Positions 1 through 15,300 are shown, counted from the first letter of the stretch. The stretch: 64,000 nucleotides of DNA from Macrobrachium rosenbergii (GCF_040412425.1 NC_089756.1:6277177-6341176); one strand, 5' to 3'. A program made the numbers and translations. Notes: generated from the sequence alone by a model not told the origin.

Positions 1-270
1 CATAATTTTGAAACTAATACGGTTACTGGCACTTACATTGCTGTAATAAATATCCGTTATTGATTTTTCATTAAAAAACCTTTTGTATTCTTGGTAACCA
101 TTGCCCCCTCATGCTTGAAGACGAAAACTAGAAAAGGAATGGAATCGGAAAGGTAATGCCCGATTTTGTTCTACGTTTGCTACACAAACCGATTTTTTTT
201 GTTCCGCAAAATAAGTTTTCTTTCTTTTATTGCAAATGACGAATGGTAATCTCCGCAGAAAATAACCCAT
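1..270. other. Unassigned AT-rich DNA
   Basis: I see no coding, RNA or repeat signal here. It ends where the first SINE-like copy begins. Confidence 0.5.
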
Positions 271-580
271 GTATTGAATGGAATAGAATACAGAATATGG
301 GCAAAAGCCCAAGCACTGGGACCTATGAGGTCATTCAGCGCTGAAAGGAAAACTGAGAGTAGAAAGTTTTGCAAGGTGTGACAGGAGGAAAACCACGCAG
401 TTGCACTATGAACCATTTGTTAGGAGAGGGTTGAGGAAAGTAAGACTGAAGAAAGAGAATATGAACAGAGGTACAGTCAAAGGAATGAAAGGGATTACAG
501 CTAGGAGCCGAAGGGACGCTGCAAAGACCCTTAAGTAAAACCTACAGTGCACCGCATGAGGTGCACTGAAGGCACTACGG
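271..580 (+). mobile_element. SINE-like interspersed repeat, copy 1
   Basis: The copy opens with GTATTGAATGGAATAGAATA, carries GGGACCTATGAGGTCATTCA near 320, and ends with a GTGCACCGCATGAGGTGCAC self-complementary block followed by GGCACTACGG. A second long copy lies at 1271-1545 and 3' fragments lie at 59784-59970 and 54144-54200. I recognise the GGGACCTATGAGG core as a common decapod interspersed repeat. No obvious A/B box pair or poly-A tail is visible, so SINE is a working label; it could be the tail of a larger non-autonomous element. Confidence 0.65.
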
Positions 581-1075
<495 letters not shown>

Positions 1076-1270
1076 GTGGGGTACATGGGGAAAAAATCGC
1101 AGAATATTAGGGGAGGCTTCGAGCGGAAACTTTTATTGCAAACGAATCGATGGTATATACATAAAAAAGAAAGAACTTGTAATTACAAAGCAAACATTCC
1201 GTATGACGCATTTGCCAACGCCGTATTAGGGGAAGAGAGGAAAGGGAAAAAAATCTACGGATTATGAGAG

Positions 1271-1545
1271 TTATGGAATGGTATGGAATATGGACCTCTG
1301 AGGTCATACAGCACTGAAAGGGAAATTGAAAATAAGAAGGTTTCAAATGTGTAACAGGAGGAAAACCTCGCAGTTGCACTATGAAACAATTCTTAGGAGA
1401 GGGTTGAGGAAAGTAAGATGAAAGAGAGAGATTATGAACGGAGGTAAAGTAAAAGGAATGAAAGGGGTTGCAGCTAGGCGCCGAATGGACGCTGCAAAGA
1501 ACCTTAAGTAATGCATACAGCGGTGCACTGATGGTACTACGCCCC
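1271..1545 (+). mobile_element. SINE-like interspersed repeat, copy 2
   Basis: This copy is collinear with copy 1 from GGAATGGTATGGAATA to ATGGTACTACGCC, including AACAGGAGGAAAACC and the GTTGCAGCTAGG...GACGCTGCAAAGAA blocks. It lacks about 25 bases near its 5' end, where copy 1 has GGGCAAAAGCCCAAGCACTG. The two copies share one orientation and lie about 0.7 kb apart, separated by the compound microsatellite. Confidence 0.65.
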
Positions 1546-1639
1546 CAACGGAGATCAGTGATTTATGTACAAATACAGTAATAGTGCTTACTTCCTTTCG
1601 AGTGCCTTCAAGTGCCGTTGAAATCTTCCACTTAAAAGG

Positions 1640-2330
1640 AGGTTGAATTGGCAGAGAATTTTTGTTTCGGTGCTACGTGCCATTTTTTATTTCAGTGGTA
1701 TAAGTCATTTTTATTTTAATGGCATGCAGCATTTTGTTTCAGTGGTATGGTCCATTTTTATTTCAGTGGTATGCGTCATTTTTGTTTCAATGATACGTAG
1801 TATGTTTGTTTCTGTGGTACGCGCCATTTTTGTTTCAGTGGCACACGTATTTTTTTCAGTTTTATTTCAACATGTGGTTTTTGTTTCAGTGGTATGCGCC
1901 ATTGTTGTTTCAGTGGTATGCGCAAATTTTGTTTCAGTGGTATGCACCATTTTTGTTTCAGTGGAATGTGCCATTTTTGTTTCAGCGGTGTGCACAATTT
2001 TTGTTTCAGTGATATGCACCAATTTTTGTTTCAGTGGTATGCGTCATTTTTGTTTTAGTGGTATGTACCATTCTCGTTTCAGTGGTATGCACCATTTTTG
2101 TTATAGAGGTATACGTCATTTTAGTTTCAGTGGTGCACATAATTTTTGTTTCATCGATATGCAGCATTTTTGTTACAGCGGTATGCGCCCTTTTTCAGTG
2201 GCATGCGTAATTTGTTTCTGTGGTATGCCATTTTTGTTTCAGCGGTATCTGGCATGTTTCTTGCTGTGTTATGTGTAATTTTTGTTTCAGTGGTATATAC
2301 AGTATGTGATTTTTGTTTCAGTGGTACGCG
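1640..2330. repeat. 24-bp minisatellite, about 28 units
   Basis: The unit is close to CCATTTTTGTTTCAGTGGTATGCG and is repeated with scattered substitutions and few indels. Because 24 is divisible by three, each frame without a stop stays open for hundreds of bases. Two plus frames (1643-2278 and 1806-2012) and a minus frame (1776-1997) are open, giving octapeptide periodicities such as VSVVCAIF or PLKQKWHI. Several unrelated frames being open together argues that the array is not a gene. Confidence 0.9.
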
Positions 2331-2507
2331 CCATCCTCGAGAGAAAAGGAGATATGGAAATCTACACTATTTACTCAGCATCCCAGGGGCAATTCCTCCC
2401 CATCGATCCTGGTCATGAGATCATGAATCAACAAAGGGCTCGAGCGTAAACAATAAAAGCGAATCTGTTTCCCCCCTCCCCCACTGCTTTTGTTGGAACT
2501 AAATCAC

Positions 2508-3040
<533 letters not shown>

Positions 3041-3080
<40 letters not shown>

Positions 3081-3201
3081 TTAACATGAATTGTTTATAC
3101 ATGCATTATGCCCCTTAATTACATACGTACATGCATACATACATATATACATACATACACACACACACAAATACATATGCACACACATATGCACACACAC
3201 A

Positions 3202-3276
<75 letters not shown>
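3041..3276. repeat. (GA)n, (ACAT)n and (AT)n tract flanking the LTR element
   Basis: A (GA) run at 3041-3076 is followed by ACAT/ACAC steps and then by (AT) that runs directly into the left end of the LTR element. The other end of that element also abuts (AT), so this tract is half of the presumed target. Confidence 0.9.
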
Positions 3277-3280
<4 letters not shown>

Positions 3281-4569
3281 ACAGATTGGGTCTCTTTGGG
3301 AGAATACAAGGGAGTTTTTCTCAATTTTTTACTGCCAGGGGGGGCCAAAGGAGAACACCAAGCCATAACCAAAATGAAGGGAAAATTGAAGAACTAACCT
3401 TATTTTACCAATTTGATCAAAGAATGGAAGGTCGCCACAGGAAATGAATCAATGGTTATGTTACAATGAATTAATTACACATGAAGCAATCAAATGAAGC
3501 TAGAACTGAGGATCCACCAGGCAATCAAACTTAAAGAAAATGAAAATTACAGTGTCGTGAATGGCATGTCTCAAATTGGAAAGCGTGATAAGGCTGGAAT
3601 TAATTTCCGTATTTGGCTCTGTGCACAAATGGGAGGGATGGTATACAGACTTCCTTGGTTTCAGAGATGGCAGAATTCTTTAAGGATTTGATTCACAAGG
3701 TCGGGGTTCAATTGAGCAGAGCGTGGCTGAACTCCTGGGAAAAAAGCCAGGATTAGTGAGCTAGTACAAAGGATTTCTCTCACATGAAAATTATGCACTA
3801 TGGAGGACTTGATCACTTGAATTACTTAAATTAATTAGCCCTTAGTTAACACTATGGAAGGAACTGAATTAGATGGGTCTCAACGCAAGTCTTGGGGGCG
3901 AATCACAGGCTGATTGGTTTGTAGGTTGGCTTAACTAAGGGGCTTTGTTTTAGGAGAATGAAAATTGAAATTTGGAGAAATGGAAAAGAATTTCACGGAG
4001 AGAAAGAAGCTGGCTTATTGACTAATTGCGGTCGACACACCTGGTTCCTGTAGATGTTTTGCGCTTAACATGTAAGGGCTCGGCCGATCAACTTGATTAG
4101 TTGTCACCAGTGGGAGAGGTGGAAGGGCCCGACCGTACACGTTACTGGTTTCGTGCAGAGTGTGTGGGTGTGAGAGTCCAGGGTGAGCTCCTCCAAGTTG
4201 TTTTCGTTCGGATCGTAGGCCTCGGTCGATCTGCAAAAGTCACACAACCAGCAAAGAGGGTGGAAAAAAATAGGTATTATGGTTAAGTACTTAGAGGTTA
4301 AGTTCCTAGCTACCTCACAGCCTGGATTTGCCTATATCACTCATAGATGGGTTTATCTGCTGGACATGTGATCGGGTGGGGGGCGGTCAAAAGGGGTTCT
4401 ATTGTCCTCGCTCAGGTGAAGTTGGGAATGCTCTTTCTTAGTTTAAAATAGGCGTTGACCTACCTTCCCGCCAAGACATCGGGCCTACGAGTCAAACGAG
4501 AAGTGTTTTTATTCACAAATTCGAAATATTACCTAGCTGGCTATGAGGGAGGAATGAAAATACGTGAAA
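3277..4569 (-). repeat. 3' LTR of the gag-protease element
   Basis: It matches 9703-11019 throughout, from ATTACAGATTGGGTC to GGAATGAAAATACGTGAAA, with scattered substitutions and an indel of about 24 bases near 3860 (extra bases in the other LTR near 10290). The ends are not the canonical TG...CA: on the minus strand it starts TTTCACGTATT and ends near CTGTAAT. Similar short open frames in both LTRs (for example 4015-4236 and 10461-10682) reflect homology, not coding. Confidence 0.82.
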
Positions 4570-4570
4570 G

Positions 4571-4584
4571 GTCCCCCCCTTTGA
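4571..4584 (-). other. Polypurine tract of the LTR element
   Basis: On the minus strand the sequence CAAAGGGGGGGAC lies directly upstream of the 3' LTR. That is where retroelements place the purine tract that primes plus-strand DNA synthesis. Confidence 0.75.
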
Positions 4585-5160
4585 AAAGGCATTCACACCC
4601 TTTCGGGCATGAAGGTCGTGGCTAAGTAAGCTATTCGTCCCAACTAGACAGCTAGCATCCCTACATGAATGCTGCTAAGATGGGTACTTGTGGTGCTAAC
4701 TTACTTACTACGGCAGAGCCTAACCTACACAATGGGATATATAATTTCTACTTGTTGTCTCTGACGACCAGTCTATTCCTAGGCAATGGGCACATGGTAA
4801 ATCTCTGACATAGCCTACTATCCTACGGCTCTGGCACTAACTAATGACACGGACGTAACTAAATGCAATTAATTACAGATTACGCAATGCTTTATGAATA
4901 ATACACGCAATAAATGTGAACATGAGTAACCTGAAGGGTTTATTATGGGAAGTGACCCGGGGGTGTACCAGCTTGAGTATTGGATAGTTTTGGATGATAC
5001 AGCGTTAGTAATAAAATGCTTAGGGTGTTAGTGGTTAATCTACTTGGACAGAGATCACGCTGGCTACCTTCTCTGGGTAGGTGCCAGGATCACACTGAGA
5101 TGGAAGCAGCACTGTGCCAATGAGACATGAGTGCCAAGGAGAGCCGGTGGCTCTGGTTAG
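4585..5160 (-). other. 3' non-coding part of the LTR element
   Basis: This segment separates the last open frame from the polypurine tract. I see no reverse transcriptase or integrase motif in it on either strand. Confidence 0.5.
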
Positions 5161-6135
5161 TTAATGGGATCTCTTCCGCCCCTTCTTCTTCTTCTTTGAG
5201 GGCCTCCAAGGTCTGGCTACGCCATTCCTAGGAGGTAAGGAGGGCACCGACTCTGGGGAAAGGCCAGAAGTGCCGCCAGGGGCAGGATCAGGGGTAGCCC
5301 TTGTAGCTACGGGATGGTTCCCTACTTCGGCTTCTGTGACAACCGTCGTAAGGGTAGAGCCAGCGTCTGCATCCCGGCCAGATAGTATTTGGTCTGCCAG
5401 AGAAGGTGTAACATCCAAGTTAGCCAGAGGGTCATCCTTGGCAGTGGAAAGAGATTGGGAAGAAGAAACATCAGGGGTCAGAGGCTCACAATGGGCAATG
5501 ACTAATTCGGTGAGGTTTGGCGACTCTCCCGTAGGAGGATCCAGGTCATGGTTTGGATCTGGCACTAGCACTAACTTGGGGCCAGGCATGGGAATTAAGG
5601 TTAGTGTAGAGGTTCCGTCCGAGAAAGGCGGAGCTGGGCACTGCCCAGTGCTCTCAAGTGGCACTGGCAGAGGATTAGAGTCAGGCGTGGCTGACAAGGG
5701 ACCCGGGAGTGCAAGACCCCTCGGTGTACCTGAAGGAGTGGGAGACAGAGATTCCTGTCTTGGGTGGAGGGCAGAGCCTCTTGGACTTGTTGTGGCTAGC
5801 TTGCTGGGGCACCTTGCCCAGTTTTTGGAGTGCCCTCTTACGTTGCAGATCCTGCAGCGGTACCGGGTGGTGTCCCTTCGTGGTGAGGGAGGATATTTTT
5901 GGTAGCCATCCTGTTGTGCGGACTGAGGACTGGGCCTGGAGTGGTTTAGATAATGTTCTGTCCATTGCACACCTTGGTGCATGGAAGGTTGAGCTGACGG
6001 TGGCACAGCTGTCACAGTGGCTGTGTCTCGGTCAGGTTGGGTTGGAGTGGCCTCCTTGGTGGAGGTAGATAGGCAACAGGGTGGAACAGGGGATGGACAT
6101 CCCCAGAGAATGTCTTGTCCTAGCAGGAACTCCAT
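5161..6135 (-). CDS. Protease C-terminus plus proline-rich CCHC-like tail
   Basis: This 324-codon frame begins with MEFLLGQDILWG, which matches the end of a retropepsin (the LLGxDxL segment) and therefore continues the protease encoded at 6145-6664 in another frame. It then becomes rich in Pro, Ser and Thr, contains a zinc-knuckle-like CRICNVRGHSKNWARC at about residues 94-109, where the last spacing is longer than the usual CX2CX4HX4C, and ends in a basic SKKKKKGRKRSH. It is the longest uninterrupted frame in the element. The basic tail and knuckle suggest nucleic-acid binding, but its role is unknown. The apparent ATG is probably internal to a former gag-pro polyprotein. Confidence 0.55.
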   Translation of the reverse strand: MEFLLGQDILWGCPSPVPPCCLSTSTKEATPTQPDRDTATVTAVPPSAQPSMHQGVQWTEHYLNHSRPSPQSAQQDGYQKYPPSPRRDTTRYRCRICNVRGHSKNWARCPSKLATTSPRGSALHPRQESLSPTPSGTPRGLALPGPLSATPDSNPLPVPLESTGQCPAPPFSDGTSTLTLIPMPGPKLVLVPDPNHDLDPPTGESPNLTELVIAHCEPLTPDVSSSQSLSTAKDDPLANLDVTPSLADQILSGRDADAGSTLTTVVTEAEVGNHPVATRATPDPAPGGTSGLSPESVPSLPPRNGVARPWRPSKKKKKGRKRSH

Positions 6136-6664
6136 ACTGGATGCGGTTCACCACGCCAAGGTGGTGAGATTGGGTGCCCCAAGGGGTGGTTACCCTGAGC
6201 TCGACTGTTGGAATGGTCTTGGAGTGTTCTTCTACCTGGGTCATTGTCCACCTGGTCTTGTCATCCACAGTGGCACTGGCTGGCACTTGGGCCTGATCAA
6301 TCAGGCTAATATCTGAGCCAGTGTCTACTGTGGCTGGCAGGCTCACTGGTAGGCTAGAACCATCCAGAGGGGCCACTGAGACGGACTGTGTCCAGACCCG
6401 CTCAGGTTGAGACCTCTCTGGCGGTACAGCCATGGAGGATGTGGCACTAATCAGGTTGACGTGCCTGGGATAGGGCACATGTTTCGAGCAGGCAGGATAT
6501 CTGGAAGAAGAGTGCCCTGGAGCTCCACAGTCGCAGCAGTGTCCCCTATGGTGGGCTGATCGTCCTGCGGTGAAAGTCTGTGGAGGAGGTTGAGCAGACA
6601 TAGAAGAGAGGAGGTTTGGTGGTGGTTGGTAGACTGCCCATGGTTGTTCAATTTGAAACAGCAC
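6032..6664 (-). pseudogene. Retropepsin-like aspartic protease region, frameshifted
   Basis: The frame contains a cysteine/histidine cluster CCDCGAPGHSSSRYPAC at about residues 43-59 and, at about residues 112-122, ATVDTGSDISL. DTGSD is the catalytic aspartate motif of retroviral-type proteases, which cleave the element's own polyprotein. The C-terminal flap and LLGQD segment continues in a different frame (the 5161-6135 ORF), so there is a frameshift near 6135-6150. Past that point, down to 6032, the frame is out of register with the protease. On its 5' side it overlaps the CCHC ORF in another frame. Confidence 0.65.
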
Positions 6665-6765
6665 TTAGCTTCGGCGTGGCTGAACTTCTTGCAGTTCATG
6701 CATGTGGGTTTGCTAGGCAGGCCGTTCCTTGGGTGAGTTGAGCCTGAGGGGTACCCGGATGGCAC
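6451..6765 (-). pseudogene. Gag nucleocapsid-type CCHC zinc knuckle
   Basis: Near residues 22-35 the translation has CMNCKKFSHAEAKC, an exact CX2CX4HX4C retroviral-type zinc knuckle expected to bind the element's RNA. The frame follows the SCAN-like gag segment with a frameshift at about 6765 and overlaps the protease segment in another frame. After the knuckle this frame is probably out of register. Confidence 0.65.
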
Positions 6766-7284
6766 TATGCGGTGTTGAGACGTGCTGTGGGATTGGTTAA
6801 AGTTTCCCAGGTGTCAGCCAAGTGGCAGGCTTCCATAAGTGCGGGGGGCTGCTTATCACTGAGATACACAGCAAGGGGCCCAGGCACACATTGGAAAAGA
6901 TCCTCCAGCATGGTCTTATTAAGGAGGTCCACGAAGGTCGTGCAGGAGAGAGATGCAACCCAGTGAGTCCCAGACTGGGTCCTGTGACAGGCCCATTCCG
7001 TCCAGGACCAGCTGACTTCCTTGGCAAGACCTCGGAACCGTTGTATCCATTTCTCCGGTATTATCTCATAGGCCTTGGCGATGACCCTATGGACTTCGGC
7101 CAGGTCACCTCTTTGACTCTGCTCCAGCGAGCGGAGAGCTGCCTTTGCTTTTCCTTCCAGGTGTTTGGTCAGCACTAAGGCCCTCTCAGCTTCAGTGGTG
7201 CTGAAATTATTGAAGAGTGCCTTGACCTCTTCTAGCCATGCTTCCGGCTCTTCCTCAGTCCACTTGGGAACTAGAGAATTAAGG
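6765..7284 (-). pseudogene. Gag, SCAN-like helical domain
   Basis: Reading begins SLNSLVPKWTEEEPEAWLEE right after an in-frame TAA that separates it from the coiled coil. It continues through LTKHLEGKAKAALRSLE, a region with WTEWAC and WVASLS, and VYLSDKQPPALMEACHLAD. The arrangement of short helices with conserved Trp and Leu resembles the SCAN-like gag domains of arthropod Gypsy-type elements, which assemble the particle. It ends at a stop near 6765, where the next domain is in another frame. Homology is by pattern only. Confidence 0.6.
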
Positions 7285-7286
7285 CT

Positions 7287-7605
7287 TTAGAGCGGAGCAC
7301 TTGGTGCAGCAGGTATGGGGCTGGAGGCTTGTTGGGCTGCTATAGCTTCGGCACTTTCTTTCTTTGCTCTCTCCAGCTCGAGCTCCTTGTCTATGAGGGC
7401 TAACTCATGCTGCCTTCTCCTTTCAGCTTCCAGCCTCTTCTGTTTGGCTTTCTCCTTCCTCTGCTCTTCTTCATACTTCCTCTGCTCTTCTTCATGCTTC
7501 CTCTCTTCGACTATCTGTTCCTTGGCCCACTTGGTGAGTGCCGATCCCGTGAGACCGGCCTCCTTCCCCCAGGTCCATGAAGGCTTTGTAACTCTCGGCC
7601 ACCAT
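7287..7605 (-). pseudogene. Gag N-terminus, charged coiled coil
   Basis: An ATG at 7603-7605 opens MVAESYKAFMDLG. One extra base in a C5 run at about 7566-7570 then shifts the frame into KEAGLTGSALTKWAKEQ. A long Glu/Lys/Arg-rich stretch follows (EEQRKYEEEQRKEKAKQ...) with coiled-coil character, ending at a TAA at 7287-7289. The translation is open further upstream to 7703 in the shifted frame, but that part (MPPHYGALLPYHH...) reads as non-coding leader. The natural start is therefore more likely at 7605. Confidence 0.6.
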
Positions 7606-7703
7606 GTTGTTGGTGGGTAAGGACGTCTAAGTGGGTGGACTGGACGTACTTGGAGGAAAGGTTTGTGATGATAGGGGAGAAGTGCCCCGTAATGTGGTGG
7701 CAC

Positions 7704-8517
7704 TGTGGTTGATGTGCCGTGCGAAGGTCACACTGATGGGTAATCCTGAAGGTATAATATTCCTTATGGGCAGAAACACTTAGGAAATGGGAGTGATCCT
7801 GAAGGCGCCACGGTCCTTATGGGCGGATACACTGTTGGTGGCACTCTGTATCTCAGGTACAGGTGCAGTGGCTTATAAGTGATTACTTGGATTTGGTGGC
7901 ACTGTGGTACCGGTGCACTCCGGGGAGCAATACTAAAAAGTCAGTGCAATCAAATGGCACTGAAGGAGTGGCACTCTGCCCGAGGCAAAAGGTAAGTAAG
8001 GAGTAAGAGGGAAAGGAGGGACTCCACCAGAGGTAAGTGGGGAGTAAGAGGGAAGGAAGAAAGGTAAGTGCTTCAGTAGGTTAATTGATTGGCAGTGCCT
8101 CAGAGTAGGGGCACTATGGAAACGGAAACCCTTGGGCATGCACTCGTGGGTGGTTAGTCCTAAAAACTAGTGGTTGCTTCCTGACAGGAGGAAAGGAAGC
8201 CTTCTCCCTGACATGAGGAAAGGGAAGTTATGGGGTTTGCATGCAATATGTGATTTGGTGCTTGCAGCATACACAAGGCTTGGATAATGAGTTCCCACTC
8301 GTGCACAGCAGTTGATAAATGTTATAAAATGGTGGTACATATGCCCTATGACGTATGAGAATTCACTCCGCGGCTGAGCACTTACCGATAAAGGAAAGGA
8401 GATGGGGAAGGTAATTCAATGAACGCAGGCGCGTATATAAATTCGCACACTATGTGTAAATGAGTAAGGAATAATGGACTGGGATCTTAAAAGATCAAAG
8501 GTTGGATAAAACTAAAG

Positions 8518-8564
<47 letters not shown>

Positions 8565-9680
8565 AGCATAATGTAATGGAATGCTAGGTGGTTAGGATTT
8601 AAGTTACTTTACCTTTTGCTTAAGATAAATGAATTACGTTTGCACAATTACATTAAGTTGTTTTCTTTTCTCTTTCTAAAATGAACTTTCGTGATTTACG
8701 TAATCTCACTGATTTGCTCTCGCCATGACAAGTGATAGTAAGTAAGATTGCAAATTATTTCAAAGATACTCAAGTCTTCGTGAAGGTTTACATTAAGTTG
8801 AAAAGTGATGAAACTTCATTCAGTGTGAACGAAAGATGTGGAATCAAGTTGCGTGGGTGGAAAACAGCTGTTTGCTTACTCGCTCACTTACTCGCGAACA
8901 GAGACTGGGGAAGTGTTGGAGGGAAAACTAAAAAAACTCTACTTTCTTGGTTGAAGGCGGGTTTTGAATGCAAAATTGAATTATTTAATGTTAAACATCA
9001 GCAATGCCTTTACGTTACTTAATACCAGATGTGAGTTTTGTTAAATGACTACGCTTGGGACGTTTTTCCTTGTTATGACAATGAGAATGATGCGTGCATG
9101 CGCCAACTGAACAGTGCCTCTACTCGCTCCCATCAGCATCGTGATGCCAGAAATTGCTACACGTGTCTTAGCTATTCGTAATTTCGAGATGTATATCACA
9201 GACAGAGAAATTGTACACTTTTTCTGCCATAACTGTTCTTGAATCAAACTCCTAGCTACCTGTTCCCGGCTAACACATGCAATAATTCCCTAGTAAACAC
9301 TTCCTAACTCCTATGCTCATTCATCTGGCAACACAACACAGCTGCTCCCTACAACTGGGAAGTTTTGCGGTGAGTAACGATTGCGATCTGTGAGCCTGTC
9401 TCGCTAATTTAAGAACCTATGCGCTTCCGCATAAGGATGAAGTAATTCTAACAAAAAAGAGACTTGCTGCGTTTCTCTTTCTCTTAAAATTAATATCACT
9501 TTCCTAGTTATCCCTATCTATCCTCAATGTTACACGCCTTTTACCTTATACTCTTTGCTCCAGTCGCCTCGATGCCTTTGTGAAATAATGAAATTAATTT
9601 AGTTAAACGAATGATTGGTTCCTGGTTCGTTCATTCCTAGTCATTTAGCAAATAGCTAGGCTAATTTAGCTACTCCAACT
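7704..9680 (-). other. 5' leader of the LTR element
   Basis: About 2 kb lies between the primer-binding site and gag. It has no supported coding region. A (TC)n run sits at 8520-8562, and degenerate blocks such as GGGAGTAAGAGGGAAGG recur around 7990-8060. Long untranslated leaders are common in non-autonomous LTR elements. Confidence 0.55.
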
Positions 9681-9701
9681 AGATTCTCGGCACGGTCGCC
9701 A
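9681..9701 (-). other. Primer-binding site of the LTR element
   Basis: On the minus strand TGGCGACCGTGCCGAGAATC begins two bases after the 5' LTR. A TGG start next to the LTR is the hallmark of pairing to a tRNA 3' CCA end. The TGGCGACCG start resembles primer sites of Gypsy-group elements that use an arginine-type tRNA. The tRNA identity is inferred from memory and not checked. Confidence 0.7.
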
Positions 9702-9702
9702 C

Positions 9703-12610
<2,908 letters not shown>

Positions 12611-13010
12611 ACCAAAATCCCTGTTAGAACCTAACGTTTATACGACCACCCTACGTACTGCTGACAAGCCTCGCTGTATACAGTACAATATGGCGGACGG
12701 CAGGAACACGATTGAATTAACAACAGCTCTCGCGGGGTACTCTACTCAACTCCCTGCATCCTGTCGGGCTCTTTAAAAGGATCTTTTATGGAGTAGATAA
12801 ATGGAGTCTGAAGCTACTAGTGTAAGCAGGTCAGCCTATCCAGGACCCGTTGTCAGTCTCTCCAGGTCGCTGTGATCGGTGCAACAAGAACTGAATGGCA
12901 AATATCACGTCAAATTTGTCTGAAGTTTAGTTTGGCTGACTATGTACTACAAAGCTTCTTTATCGCACGCTCTCCCCTCCCTTTCCCTCTCTCTCTCACG
13001 TACACATAAA
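12611..13010. other. Unassigned spacer
   Basis: Unique-looking sequence with a short CT-rich stretch at 12972-12998. No feature can be supported. Confidence 0.4.
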
Positions 13011-13020
13011 CATACACATG

Positions 13021-13119
<99 letters not shown>

Positions 13120-13180
13120 CATACATATATACACATATATGTATATGTGTTGTGTGTGTTTGTGCATGTGTGTGCACGTG
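13011..13180. repeat. (AT)n with GT-rich tail
   Basis: About 85 bp of (AT) is followed by ATAC/ATGT steps and a TG-rich tail. Confidence 0.9.
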
Positions 13181-13734
13181 TGTCTATGTGCACAGGAAAC
13201 AGACTATTGCAAGTTTATACTTCCTATTACCTAGCCCAATTCACATCTATATCGCCTAGTGAGGGGGTGGGGATGGGGGGTGGGGAGACCAGGGTCGAAC
13301 TGCGGACCTTGCAAATTCCTCTAATGTTATGGTCTGGAATTCTCCCCCAGCTTTCGTTTTTCAGGATTGTATCAACTTCCATAGCTTAAGAAACAGTCAG
13401 CTTCTTTCGGAGACTAATCTTTCTCCATTTTTACCTCACTCTCTGAACACAGTTGGCTCTCGGTTCTTACTGGGACCCATTGCTCAGACTTTCTGACAAT
13501 TATCCACTACTCCTGTATGGCGTCATCTTAGTTCTGCCCCTGTTGTAGTTCCCCAGTAATTCGGTCTGTTTTTTTATTTCTAATTTCTCTCTTTTTCTTC
13601 TTCATTTTCTCTTATTCAATTCTCCTAAGGCCGTCAGCACTTTAGTATCAGTCTAAGGAAGGCAGGATTCCCAGCGTGCATCATATAACATATAAAACAA
13701 AGATGGTTTCAATTAATTATTATTATTACTTAGA
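13181..13734. other. Unassigned spacer
   Basis: No coding or repeat signal is visible apart from a G-rich stretch at 13262-13290. Confidence 0.4.
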
Positions 13735-13829
13735 ACATGAACTCTATCCATATGGAAAAAAGCCCACCTCCGGGGCCACTGGCTTGAAATTCCAGCTTCC
13801 AAAGAATACTATGGTGTTCATTTGAAAGA

Positions 13830-13893
<64 letters not shown>

Positions 13894-13990
13894 AAGATGA
13901 ACCCTATTCACATGGAACAAGCCCAACCGGGGGCCATTGACTTGAACTGCAAGTTCCCAACGAATATGGCGTTCATTTGAAAGAAGTAAC
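13735..13990 (+). repeat. (ATT)n-linked interspersed repeat, two copies
   Basis: A copy beginning AACATGAACTCTATCCATAT runs into (ATT)n at 13830-13890. A second copy follows with GAAGATGAACCCTATTCACA, GGAACAAGCCCA and GCGTTCATTTGAAAGAAGTA. Related copies lie next to (ATT)n at 53018-53120 and, inverted, at 60465-60535. The open frame with a run of Asn codons here is a repeat artefact. Confidence 0.75.
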
Positions 13991-14362
13991 AGAACGTAAT
14001 AGGAATAACAGGAAATAAAGAAAGAAGAGCTACAAGACCAGGCAAGAAATTAAAAGTATTACGTAGGGTAGAAATTAACTCTGTAGCCCTACAGAGTAAG
14101 GTGGAAAAATGTCTCGGAGTTTATATGACGTACAAAACTTACCCGGCAGAGTTATGGATCTGCAGGTAGCGTGTCCGTAATGTTAACGGGAGTAAAACTG
14201 ACTTGAGAGTTGAAAGAAGTTAATAAAAGGCGAAAAGCAGATAAGGTTAGAGGTTTTCGGCACTGCGAGACATAAGAAAGGATGAAGCTTCTCAAAGACA
14301 AATCGAGAAACTGCAAACAGGCAGAATTTGCTCGCTGTTCAAAGTATGAGAATAAGACAGTA
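13991..14362. other. Unassigned spacer
   Basis: Part of this could be the tail of the (ATT)-linked repeat. Nothing else can be supported. Confidence 0.4.
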
Positions 14363-14712
<350 letters not shown>

Positions 14713-14811
14713 CTACCAAACATACTCTTTACACGTCATTAATCGCTGGCGTTTTGTGTTACCGTCACACTAAAACACAAACATTCAGCAACAGCATGAA
14801 AAAATTTCTTG

Positions 14812-14815
<4 letters not shown>

Positions 14816-14883
<68 letters not shown>

Positions 14884-15152
14884 ATTCGTTAACCTTTACA
14901 GTTTGACACTGAATGAGAAGCTTTCTTTCGCTTTCGAAATGAAATGAGAGTAACGACGAAGAGGAAAATACAGAATAATAAGGAAAAACAATACGAAAAG
15001 ACACAAACAAAAGATGCGACGAAAGAACGTGGGGGCCTGCACCTCGACCCTCAGGGAATAATGCTTGAATATGTTTGCTGGATTTGGAATCGTGTACGAA
15101 ATCAAAGAATTGTTCAGCAGATTAGAAACTGTATAAATATGGCCGTAAAATG

Positions 15153-15206
<54 letters not shown>

Positions 15207-15229
15207 ATAAGAAACAAACACGAACAAGC

Positions 15230-15300
<71 letters not shown>

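Noticed and set aside
1643..2278. 211-codon frame as a secreted or membrane repeat protein
   Set aside because: It is made by a 24-bp minisatellite, and other frames on both strands are equally open.
4015..4236. Conserved 73-residue frame present at two loci (also 10461-10682)
   Set aside because: The two copies lie in the two LTRs of one element, so the similarity is inherited from the LTR and is not evidence of coding.
5270..5905. 211-codon plus-strand frame
   Set aside because: It is the antisense shadow of the minus-strand protease-tail frame, which carries the recognisable LLGQD and knuckle motifs.
6822..7178. Plus-strand frames opposite gag
   Set aside because: They are shadows of the minus-strand gag frame, with no motifs of their own.
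13744..13926. Poly-Asn protein
   Set aside because: It results from an (ATT)n tract read on one strand. The same holds for 58807-59073 and 60465-60695.
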